A stretch of 64,000 nucleotides of DNA. Origin: Nitrincola alkalisediminis. Lineage in GTDB: Bacteria; Pseudomonadota; Gammaproteobacteria; Pseudomonadales; Balneatricaceae. The stretch covers positions 124,001 through 188,000 of the forward strand of contig NZ_VYTY01000002.1 of NCBI RefSeq assembly GCF_009821115.1, given 5' to 3'. Positions 33,485 through 41,043 of this stretch are shown one piece after another. The position numbers were made by a program, and so were the translations under genes. The notes beneath the pieces are model-generated. The model saw nothing but the letters and a program-made list of their open reading frames with translations. It did not search any database and was not told the origin of the DNA. How positions within the stretch are numbered: position 1 is the stretch's first letter; every line of letters starts with the position of its first letter.

Positions 33485-33518
33485 CCTGTGACTTCGTGCC
33501 TTAACACTGAGTCACAGG
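33485..33518. terminator. Hairpin between convergent soxYZ-like and lipoprotein genes
   Basis: Perfect stem CCTGTGAC / GTCACAGG (33485-33492, 33511-33518) in the 72 bp convergent gap; there is no clean T run. Confidence 0.5.
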
Positions 33519-33543
33519 CCATCTCGAATGTGAGTTTTACAAA

Positions 33544-34059
33544 TTACTCAGCGTCTTTTTCTTCAGTCAGTTCACGCACCGACTCAACAATTGCTGACGC
33601 TTTTTCTGCAACTGCTTCTTCTGCCTGTTCAGCCAGCTCAGCTGCGGCTTCAGCGTTTTCGGTAGCGACTGCTTGTAAAGCATCAATCGCGCTTTGCGCG
33701 TCGGCTTTTAACTCCTCAACCGCTTCCTCTACTTGTGCTTGCCCTGCTTCAACGGCTTCACTAACGGCTTCTGAAACCTCTTCGACACGAGTTTCAATCG
33801 ATTCAATGGTTTCTTCAATCAACACCTCAGCCTCTGAAGCGGACTCTTCAACGGCGTCTACCGCTTCAACCACTTCTGGGGCCGTTTCCTCAACTGCTTC
33901 AGGAGCTGCCTCTTCAACCACCTCTGGAGCCGTCTCTTGCTCAGCCTGAGACGTAGCGGGTGGAGGCGTAACGGGTGCCGCAGGCTCTTCTTTCTTATCA
34001 CAGGCGGCCAAGCCTAATGAGGCCGCTAATACAAACGCTAAAGTCATGGGGGATTTCAT
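33544..34059 (-). CDS. Low-complexity acidic helical lipoprotein
   Basis: 171 residues. Signal II peptide with lipobox LAAC (C20), a proline-rich patch (about 27-36), then about 130 residues almost entirely of E, A, V and S in helical repeats, with no recognisable domain. The composition suggests a long amphipathic or coiled helix in the periplasm, resembling spacer-type lipoproteins. Real as a gene: it has a signal, lipobox and stop, and a gene-free opposite strand. Function unknown. Confidence 0.7.
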   Translation of the reverse strand: MKSPMTLAFVLAASLGLAACDKKEEPAAPVTPPPATSQAEQETAPEVVEEAAPEAVEETAPEVVEAVDAVEESASEAEVLIEETIESIETRVEEVSEAVSEAVEAGQAQVEEAVEELKADAQSAIDALQAVATENAEAAAELAEQAEEAVAEKASAIVESVRELTEEKDAE

Positions 34060-34306
34060 ACAGTACGGACTCCATTTTGTACAACATTATAAATACGCTG
34101 CAAGCTTATCATACCGCAACGCAACATGAAAAAAAGAATTATTATCGATTAATATCAACACAGGCTTAAGCACCTGATTGAGATCAACATATTTTTACGC
34201 GTTTGGCAATTCTACATGAGAATCAGGAAAGTTTAGCTATTTACACTTGAGCCATTGTCATAGATGATCTGATCTATAACTCACGCTGACTTTGAGTGGT
34301 ATTTCT

Positions 34307-35146
34307 ATGAGCAACCCGAAGCATACGATTTTTTGGATGACGACTTTCTTAGCCATCGTCGGTGCCGTTTGTGCCTTAATTTTTGCTCCATTGCAAACCG
34401 TTTTCATGGCAAACTGGGTGTTTAACCTTCTCATTTTCGTAGTGCTATTGGTGGGTATTGTCATCACCTATCGCCAAGTATTCATGCTGTTCCCCGAGAT
34501 TCGTTGGGTGGCTCAGTTTAGAACCGGACGAACAGGCCTTTCTATTTTACGGGAACCCAGATTGCTCAAGCCCTTAGCGAGACAGCTCGGTGAAGACTCC
34601 AAACGAGATCGCTTTTCGCTATCAAGCATGTCATTGCGAACCGTCTTAGATGGTATTCGCACACGCCTTGACGAACAACGCGAAATTACTCGCTATTTTA
34701 TAGGTCTATTGGTGTTCTTAGGCTTACTCGGCACCTTTTGGGGCTTGCTGGGTACCATTTCCTCTGTCGGACACGTCATCATGAGCCTGGATATGCAGCA
34801 ACGAGACTTCGCCGAGGTCTTTACAGCTCTGCAAAGTGGTTTGTTAAAACCCCTTGAAGGTATGGGAACTGCCTTTAGTTCATCCTTGCTAGGCTTAGGA
34901 GGATCCTTGGTTTTAGGCTTTCTTGATATTCAAGCGGGCCATGCTCAAAACCGTTTTTACGACGGCTTAGAGGAGTGGTTAACAGGCGTCACCAATCTGG
35001 TTGAAAAAGCACGTTTTCACGGTGACCCTAATGATCCCGATGCAATTCCTGATGACAAAGCACACTTAGATGTTCTTCTGGAGATAGATCGATTAAGGCA
35101 AGAAAATCTCAAGCTTGCGACTGAGCTAGCACGCAAACAGTCATAA
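34307..35146 (+). CDS. MotA/TolQ/ExbB-type proton channel protein
   Basis: 279 residues. Four hydrophobic helices (about 9-30, 34-56, 133-156, 195-215); the third contains LVFLGLLGTFWGLLGTI, and a LLKPLEGMGTAFSSSLLGL stretch precedes the fourth, as in MotA/ExbB families. A short C-terminal coiled tail (about 250-279). It forms a pair with the MotB-like gene 20 bp downstream. Proposed role: stator half of a proton-driven motor acting on the cell envelope. ATG 34307 chosen; an in-frame TTG lies upstream. Confidence 0.82.
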   Translation: MSNPKHTIFWMTTFLAIVGAVCALIFAPLQTVFMANWVFNLLIFVVLLVGIVITYRQVFMLFPEIRWVAQFRTGRTGLSILREPRLLKPLARQLGEDSKRDRFSLSSMSLRTVLDGIRTRLDEQREITRYFIGLLVFLGLLGTFWGLLGTISSVGHVIMSLDMQQRDFAEVFTALQSGLLKPLEGMGTAFSSSLLGLGGSLVLGFLDIQAGHAQNRFYDGLEEWLTGVTNLVEKARFHGDPNDPDAIPDDKAHLDVLLEIDRLRQENLKLATELARKQS

Positions 35147-35166
35147 TAGGCCAAGGAGACTTTACT

Positions 35167-36570
35167 ATGCTGAGTTCGGGACGTCGCAGTCGAAGTAGCA
35201 TCAATATTTGGCCGGGGTATGTCGATGCCTTGTCGGCCTTACTCATGCTCGTCATTTTCATGCTCATGATCTACATGGTCACACAGCTTTACTTATCTCA
35301 AACTCTCTCTAACCGAGACACAGAGCTTGCCAGTCTAAACGATCATTTAAGCGAAATTACGCGACTGCTCGGTGTTGAAGAGGAACGCACGCTTCGATTA
35401 TCCGCAGAGCTTGAGGCCCTCCAATCCGAATATGAACGTAGCCTATCACGCGAAGCCACTTTAGAATCGGTTTTAGAAAGCTTAGTGACTGAGCTGAATA
35501 ATGCTGAAACACAACTCACCGTCAGTCAAGCCGAAATTCTAGATTTACAGGCATCACTCGAAGCAGAAAGACTGCAGAAAGCGGCTCTTGAACGTTTGCA
35601 GCAAGACGCATTATCAGCCTTACAAACATCGAGCGACACTATCGCTGCTCATCAAGCGCAAATCAGTGTATTAGAAACCCGCTTAAGTGCTGCGCAACAA
35701 GAAGCCGAAGACTTACAACAACAGCTGATCACTCAGCAACATCAGCTTATTGAACTCAAAAGCACTTTAGAGGATGAGCAGTCTGCTCTGGCACAAGTAC
35801 GTGCTGAACTTCTCCTAAGCCAAACCGAGATGCAAAACCAAACCCTTGCCTTAGCAAGCACACAACAGCAGATCCAAACACTGACTCAACGGCTGACGTC
35901 AACAGATGATAACTTAAGGGACGAGCGTCGCTTAACCGCAAATCAAGAGGCATCTATTCGACGCTTAACCCACCGAATTGCCCTATTACAGCAGCAACTG
36001 CAACAAATCAGCAATGCCTTGCGCTTGCAGCTTTCATTAAATGAAGAGAAAGACACCGAGATTGCGGGGCTTGGGACACAAATTAATCGGCTTCTGGCTG
36101 AGCGAGTCAATGAGCTAGAGCGCTATCAGTCCGTATTCTTTGGTCGATTACGCGAGGCACTAGCAAGCCATGCAAATATCCGCATTGTCGGAGATCGCTT
36201 CTTGCTGCCATCCGAATTGTTCTTTGAGTCAGGTTCTGCTCAAATTGGCGCGGCAGGGCAAGTAGAGCTCAACACGCTCGCCTCACTTTTGCTGGACGTT
36301 GCAGAAGATATTCCATCGGATATTGACTGGATTGTTCGAATCGATGGGCATACGGACCGAGTTCCTATCAACACCCCACTTTTCCCCAGCAATTGGGAGC
36401 TTTCAACGGCACGCGCCGTTTCAGTCGTGCGATATCTAATCGACCAAGGTATTCCTCCTCATCGCCTAGCAGCAACAGGATTTGGTGAGTTTTACCCTGT
36501 CGATACAGGACAATCTGCACAGGCATTTCAGCGCAATCGACGTATCGAAATAAAACTCACTGACCGGTAG
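35167..36570 (+). CDS. MotB/OmpA-like peptidoglycan-binding protein with long coiled coil
   Basis: 467 residues. One N-terminal helix (about 22-44) with the MotB-type aspartate D20 (WPGYVDALSALLMLV); an unusually long coiled coil (about 50-320, rich in Q, E, L); a C-terminal OmpA domain (about 345-467) with GHTDRVP, NWELSTARA and RLAATGFGEFYP. AAGGAG precedes the ATG. The coiled coil of roughly 270 residues would place the OmpA domain far from the membrane. With the MotA-like partner it forms a proton-driven unit of unknown task. No flagellar or defence genes adjoin. Confidence 0.85.
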   Translation: MLSSGRRSRSSINIWPGYVDALSALLMLVIFMLMIYMVTQLYLSQTLSNRDTELASLNDHLSEITRLLGVEEERTLRLSAELEALQSEYERSLSREATLESVLESLVTELNNAETQLTVSQAEILDLQASLEAERLQKAALERLQQDALSALQTSSDTIAAHQAQISVLETRLSAAQQEAEDLQQQLITQQHQLIELKSTLEDEQSALAQVRAELLLSQTEMQNQTLALASTQQQIQTLTQRLTSTDDNLRDERRLTANQEASIRRLTHRIALLQQQLQQISNALRLQLSLNEEKDTEIAGLGTQINRLLAERVNELERYQSVFFGRLREALASHANIRIVGDRFLLPSELFFESGSAQIGAAGQVELNTLASLLLDVAEDIPSDIDWIVRIDGHTDRVPINTPLFPSNWELSTARAVSVVRYLIDQGIPPHRLAATGFGEFYPVDTGQSAQAFQRNRRIEIKLTDR

Positions 36571-36643
36571 GTAATTGCTTAGTTCTGCATTCGTTGCTAT
36601 TGAACTGGTGGCCATTCTTATGGAAACCTCCCAGCGTTGAAAG

Positions 36644-36689
36644 CCGAGAGGTGTGTCGATGGCAAGTAAGCGTTTTTTTGTGAATACAT
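36644..36689 (-). pseudogene. vgrG 5'-end remnant (frameshifted)
   Basis: Starting at ATG 36689 the first codons MYSQKN match the vgrG at 43005, then one missing base (a G in the GCGG before the T run) shifts the frame, and similarity stops after about 15 codons. Upstream sequence is also conserved. This is the stub of a second vgrG lost by deletion or recombination. Confidence 0.8.
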
Positions 36690-36739
36690 CAATATGACCT
36701 ACCGTTTAACAGGGCTGATACTCATAGAGGAGCAAGGCT
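36646..36739. repeat. Direct repeat copy A bordering the type VI cargo island
   Basis: 94 bases, about 86% identical to 42961-43055 (12 mismatches, all transitions, plus one gap), covering the vgrG start codon region and about 50 bases upstream of it. It marks the downstream border of the PAAR-to-vgrG island. Confidence 0.85.
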
Positions 36740-36759
36740 CATTCTATTAACTACCCGTT

Positions 36760-37017
36760 TCACACCTCACTTTGCGAAGCACCTGAGGTGATTTGACCAC
36801 CGCCTGAGGTGCGACAGCCAACATACGCGATAGGTTTACCGTCATCCAAAGCATGGGCGGCACCCTGAACGATCACGCAACCACATGAAACTCTGTCTCC
36901 TACACGCGCCACAGGACTGCCTTCAACAATTGAATTACCACCACTAACGATAGTCCCTCTTCCGTGCCCTTTTCTAGGACAAATATGTGAATCCCCAACA
37001 CGCGCAATGGCTGGCAT
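36760..37017 (-). CDS. PAAR-domain type VI secretion tip protein
   Basis: 85 residues, a stand-alone PAAR domain (MPAIARVGDSHICP at the start, GSPVARVGDRVSCG in the middle, ending QITSGASQSEV) that sharpens the VgrG spike. GAGGA precedes the ATG. It carries no fused effector domain. The 255 bases between it and the next gene hold no gene that I can support, only a GC-rich hairpin (GCCGCC / GGCGGC near 37100). Confidence 0.9.
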   Translation of the reverse strand: MPAIARVGDSHICPRKGHGRGTIVSGGNSIVEGSPVARVGDRVSCGCVIVQGAAHALDDGKPIAYVGCRTSGGGQITSGASQSEV

Positions 37018-37272
37018 TTTTCATTCCTCTTATTAATCATCGTCTCACCCCTGCAATCACTACTCTGTGACGCGCTTACGTCGTCCATGACTCGCTCAAC
37101 AGCCGCCGTCCTGGCGGCAGACGGTCACAGTGCAGTAATTACAGGGCCTCGGGTAAACTCCGCAGTTGCTTCTAGGCCAAGATCAAGGCTATTCAATCCT
37201 ACGTATCAACAATCCTTGATCACCCTTGACCGACCTCTTCGGACAGATTACAAAATATCGTCTGAAATTCCT

Positions 37273-38334
37273 CTAGAGCACAATATCAGCGACCATCAAA
37301 ACACCCTCTTCATTCATATAAAATACAAAGCGAGAAAACGTCGTGTGCGTTGCTCCCGGGCGTTCCCACTGTATAGGGTCGGGCAACAGACGAACGACAC
37401 GACCATCGGCCATAAACTGTAAATGGTCTAACTCAAGCGGCGTTTCTAATTGATCAAAATGCAAGGGTTGAAGTATGCGACCATCTTCTCGTCTTTTAAC
37501 GTAGCCTTTATAAGGCTCCACGCTGTGAATAAAGTCATCTGCCGAATTGCCCATGTTCAAGGAAATGGCCGCGTTTTTCCAACCCGGTTCCATGATCCTG
37601 CGCATACCACCAAAGTCGCCGCTCTCTATCAGCCTGTGAATATAACGATAGGCGTCGCGAACTTCTCTGCGCAGCTTGGGTGTGTCTTCCAATACAACCG
37701 CTTCGTCCAACCAATGGAAGCGTGGGAAACGGTCAGATATTCTGAATTCGGCGATTAAGTGTTGGCTAGGAATCGGTGATTCAAGGCCATGATTCACCCA
37801 GACATGATTACTTTTTAACTTTAACTCACCCGTGGTCTGCATATGCGGTTGACGATAAACAGGATCAGTATCAAATATCGTTTTTTCGTTACTGACAATT
37901 TGCCCTGCTTCCATATCATAGCGTGCATCCACTAGTGTAATCCGCTCTCTTTCCCGGGTTTTTAAATGAACGGACTCAATGGAAATGTGAATGAAAAAGT
38001 TTGAATTAGGTTCGACAATAACCTTACCAAACTCATCATACTTGAGCTCAGTGGGGCTAAAATTAAACGTCACGCGATTAATATCAGATTGCATTAAGTG
38101 ATTGATAGGCAAGTTAAAGCTAGTTGATCCTATATCATTTTCTTTTTTGGTTGTAATACCGTTAATAAATACATCGTACGCTGCACCTTGAGCATGTACG
38201 ATGACATAATAATTTCGATCAATCACATAATCCGATGCACGTGCCATCTGAGTTCCTTTTACATTCCATATCATTAACGTCACTGCAAGCAGCAGCACGC
38301 CACCCACAATCCAAGCCATAGGTTTTGTTTTCAC
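37273..38334 (-). CDS. Membrane-anchored protein of the VgrG island, possible immunity or effector partner
   Basis: 353 residues starting at GTG 38334 with a strong GAGGAGG site. One membrane helix (about 7-25) and a large, probably periplasmic part without cysteines or known motifs; a histidine- and aromatic-rich C-terminal region (about 225-353) may form an NTF2-like fold. I do not recognise the family. It lies 11 bp after the 651-residue putative effector, the position expected of an immunity protein, and a membrane-anchored periplasmic location would fit that; a second effector is the alternative. Confidence 0.5.
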   Translation of the reverse strand: MKTKPMAWIVGGVLLLAVTLMIWNVKGTQMARASDYVIDRNYYVIVHAQGAAYDVFINGITTKKENDIGSTSFNLPINHLMQSDINRVTFNFSPTELKYDEFGKVIVEPNSNFFIHISIESVHLKTRERERITLVDARYDMEAGQIVSNEKTIFDTDPVYRQPHMQTTGELKLKSNHVWVNHGLESPIPSQHLIAEFRISDRFPRFHWLDEAVVLEDTPKLRREVRDAYRYIHRLIESGDFGGMRRIMEPGWKNAAISLNMGNSADDFIHSVEPYKGYVKRREDGRILQPLHFDQLETPLELDHLQFMADGRVVRLLPDPIQWERPGATHTTFSRFVFYMNEEGVLMVADIVL

Positions 38335-38345
38335 TCACTACCTCC

Positions 38346-40301
38346 TCAAAAAAATTGAAACTCTGTCCATTTCGGGCTATTCGCGTTGATCGGATTGACC
38401 GTCGGTGCCAGTATTTGATGAACTCCTAAGCTATTCGGATTTTTTAAATCATGGTAATCCTTTGTGATCTCACGCAGGAGGTTATCTAATGCAACTTGGT
38501 TATCCACTTCATAAGGATGCAGCCTTACTCTGTTTTCTAAACGTTCCAGCTCTTCTCGCTGCGCAATTGGTTTGGGCAAGTCGTAGGTCCTTAACACATA
38601 CTTCGCTTCTTCTACACTTAGCCTAGGGGGTTGTGAGGACCCACCTGTCTTACGCTCCAGATCCTCGGCTTCTAAACGGGCGGCTGTACGATCCGACTCT
38701 GCAATGTTGGCGTCTACCGCATCAAAAATCGTTTGTGTGGTTTTGACGGTATCGACTTGGGTAGTGCTATTTTTTAATCCACCATCCCCCGCTTTCACGG
38801 AGGTGTCTTCATAACGCATCTCCGCATAGACATTCACCTCGGCCACGAGTCCTTCAAAATAACTTCTAGACTCCCATTTGCTGGTATCATCTGAGTTTTG
38901 ACGCACTTCGGTGCACCAAGCGGTGTGGAGGGAGCCGTTGGCTCCGACTTTCGCACTAACGCCCCACACTTTGCCTTCTACGTGAAAACGCAGTTCGGCT
39001 TTGCCCATCACTTTTAACTGGCCTGAGAGCGTTGATTGCTGCCAGAGCCCTTTAACACTCGTGTCATCTCCGTTCGCATGAAGCGTGAAGCTTGCGTTAG
39101 GGTGTATTTTTAGATTCACGTTACTGTCTGCGGCCAAGATGATGTTGGCCTGCAAATCACCATTTACACGTTCGCCATTGGCGATGGCTGTTCGCGTTTT
39201 CCTGATTGTGCTCGCGGCTGCGGGCATAAACATTTGTGCCGCGGTATCCAGAACATCGATCGTCCCCGTCACACCTGCTTTTAAAGTGGCATTGACCTCG
39301 CCAAAGTTCAGTAGCAAATCGGGAGTTCTCGACTTTGCTTGTAACTCTATACCAATGAATCCCAGCCGCACGGAGGTGCTAAGCGTCACACGGTTTCCGT
39401 GGGTAACGTTTGAGCCTGCAGTGTTTGATGGCGCACCCTTCCTCTGAGTGTCTGACACTTGATCCACTAATTGTTTTAGCAATCCAAACACACCGGGGGC
39501 TTTCTGCTCATTAGATGAGTGGCCGCCGGATGAGTCAGCAGATGAATAGACCGACTCCTTCGCCTCGCCCTTGTATTCTTGTTTAAGATTGCCGTAGATA
39601 TAGGTGAGTGCGGATTTTGCACCGTACTCAATTTTCAGTGGCGCTGTTGTACTGAGACTGAACAGAAGGCTAACTTCTGCGGAGCCCTCAAGCTTGATTT
39701 GAGGAAGCGGAATGACTTCAAAGGTTTTTGTTGAGGGTGGATGATTGACGCACATACGAGGCGTGATACGAGTGGTATCCGAGCCTGATAACTGGCAGTG
39801 AAAGGTCACAATCGTATCCAGAATCATCAGTGCCGTCAGCACATCCTTGGGTATCCAGTTTACAAATGCCAAATAAGCTTTACCTGGCATCGCGACTTTG
39901 GATTCAAAGCTGTAGTCCATTTTGGTTTCAGTCCCCTCTTGGTTTTGAACCGAAAGGCTGACTCGCTGAGGATCAGGTTGCTTACAGTCTTGACCACACA
40001 GAAACTTTCGATAGCTAACCTTGACGTTGGCAAATAACGCGCCTACATCACTTGCATCGCTGCCTTCCACTTGATCGGCAATCACCAATAGACACGAGCT
40101 AGGGTTTGGATTGACATCCGTTTCTGCAAAGGGCCATTGGATGTATCGCGACGAATCCTTCGCATCTTGAATTTTACCATTAAACTCGCAGCACTGATTG
40201 GCAGACTCACAGGGCACGCACGCTGTATCAAGTGGCATGTCATGAAGGTACAGTCGTGGTCCTCGCACAGGAGCTTGAGGTGTTGTTTTTTGCTCATTCA
40301 T
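38346..40301 (-). CDS. Putative type VI secretion effector, unknown family
   Basis: 651 residues, no signal peptide and no clear membrane helix. A cysteine-rich N-terminal part (MPLDTACVPC, NQCCEF, FLCGQDCKQ; about 20-110) leads to a long beta-rich region with repeated alternating hydrophobic strands (about 190-480) and a charged helical C-terminus (about 540-640). It is coupled to the DUF4123 adaptor by an ATGA overlap; DUF4123 proteins load the effector encoded next to them onto VgrG. No catalytic motif is recognisable, so toxic activity is inferred from position only. Confidence 0.55.
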   Translation of the reverse strand: MNEQKTTPQAPVRGPRLYLHDMPLDTACVPCESANQCCEFNGKIQDAKDSSRYIQWPFAETDVNPNPSSCLLVIADQVEGSDASDVGALFANVKVSYRKFLCGQDCKQPDPQRVSLSVQNQEGTETKMDYSFESKVAMPGKAYLAFVNWIPKDVLTALMILDTIVTFHCQLSGSDTTRITPRMCVNHPPSTKTFEVIPLPQIKLEGSAEVSLLFSLSTTAPLKIEYGAKSALTYIYGNLKQEYKGEAKESVYSSADSSGGHSSNEQKAPGVFGLLKQLVDQVSDTQRKGAPSNTAGSNVTHGNRVTLSTSVRLGFIGIELQAKSRTPDLLLNFGEVNATLKAGVTGTIDVLDTAAQMFMPAAASTIRKTRTAIANGERVNGDLQANIILAADSNVNLKIHPNASFTLHANGDDTSVKGLWQQSTLSGQLKVMGKAELRFHVEGKVWGVSAKVGANGSLHTAWCTEVRQNSDDTSKWESRSYFEGLVAEVNVYAEMRYEDTSVKAGDGGLKNSTTQVDTVKTTQTIFDAVDANIAESDRTAARLEAEDLERKTGGSSQPPRLSVEEAKYVLRTYDLPKPIAQREELERLENRVRLHPYEVDNQVALDNLLREITKDYHDLKNPNSLGVHQILAPTVNPINANSPKWTEFQFF

Positions 40302-40984
40302 TGTCTACGTCCTGCTTCTCTTAAATGGGAGCGTCCATCTATTGCAAGAGGGGCGGCTGTTTTTATCGATTGCAACCAAGCGTACAGGTGCTGCAACCCT
40401 TGTGACTGGGGATCGTTGAGTAACAGTGCCGCATCAGGACTATTTTCTGGAAAGTTATGACCTAACCAGAGGAAACAGTCAGCCAGTACGGTCATTTCAT
40501 TCTGTGTTGTAAAGCGATACTTGGATGCATTTTGATAGGCGAGTTGAGCGGCATCCACGTAGTTATAAGCCGGAAATTGCTCATCATAGGCTTGGAAAAG
40601 TGCAACAGCTAAATTTAAGACACTCCGTTGATTAAGCAAATGAATGAACATTTGGTATTCATTAGGATTTACTTTAAAGCTCTGGTTAGAATTATGCTGA
40701 GCCAAGTCAGGTACATTTTCTAGTGCGAGTTTAATAAATCGAGTGGGTGAAGATGCTCTCTTGCCTAACTCTTCAGTCGCTATACTTGACGATGCAGGTA
40801 GCTGCATTTGAAACGTGAGGGGGACATAAAAGGACCCAATTCCGCTGTAAAACTGTGAGAGCTTTTGGATATTAAGAGCGCTCACCATATCCAGCAGTAC
40901 TCTTGGATCGTAAAAACGAAAGTAAACTGGCGCATTCGGATTGACTGGATCACTGGCCAAGTGGTTTCGGATATTGAAATACAC
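40298..40984 (-). CDS. DUF4123 VgrG adaptor, N-terminally truncated
   Basis: 228 residues from GTG 40984. The VYFRFYDPRVL segment is the second half of a DUF4123 domain; the first half of roughly 80-100 residues is missing. A stop lies three codons before the GTG. In another frame an ATG at 41019, with an AAGGA site, encodes MDAFQQDVNNK, then runs out of frame with the domain. This looks like an internal deletion plus frameshift in an older gene, leaving a shorter protein that may or may not work. The C-terminal half of about 130 residues is helical and of unknown function. Confidence 0.65.
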   Translation of the reverse strand: MYFNIRNHLASDPVNPNAPVYFRFYDPRVLLDMVSALNIQKLSQFYSGIGSFYVPLTFQMQLPASSSIATEELGKRASSPTRFIKLALENVPDLAQHNSNQSFKVNPNEYQMFIHLLNQRSVLNLAVALFQAYDEQFPAYNYVDAAQLAYQNASKYRFTTQNEMTVLADCFLWLGHNFPENSPDAALLLNDPQSQGLQHLYAWLQSIKTAAPLAIDGRSHLREAGRRQ

Positions 40985-41043
40985 GGTTTGTTATTCACAT
41001 CCTGTTGAAAGGCGTCCATTGATATTCTGTCCTTAGTAATTGC

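Noticed and set aside
33404-33949. 181-codon plus-strand frame rich in Ser, Thr and Ala
   Set aside because: It is the mirror of the low-complexity acidic lipoprotein on the other strand, whose signal peptide and lipobox show which strand is real.
34307-36570. Zorya-type anti-phage system (MotA-like plus OmpA-like genes)
   Set aside because: No ZorC, ZorD or ZorE gene follows; the MotA-like protein lacks the long cytoplasmic tail of ZorA, and the coiled coil is in the OmpA-like partner. The next genes belong to a type VI cargo island.
37018-37272. A small gene between PAAR and the 353-residue protein
   Set aside because: Short frames exist on both strands, but none has a ribosome site or protein-like composition.
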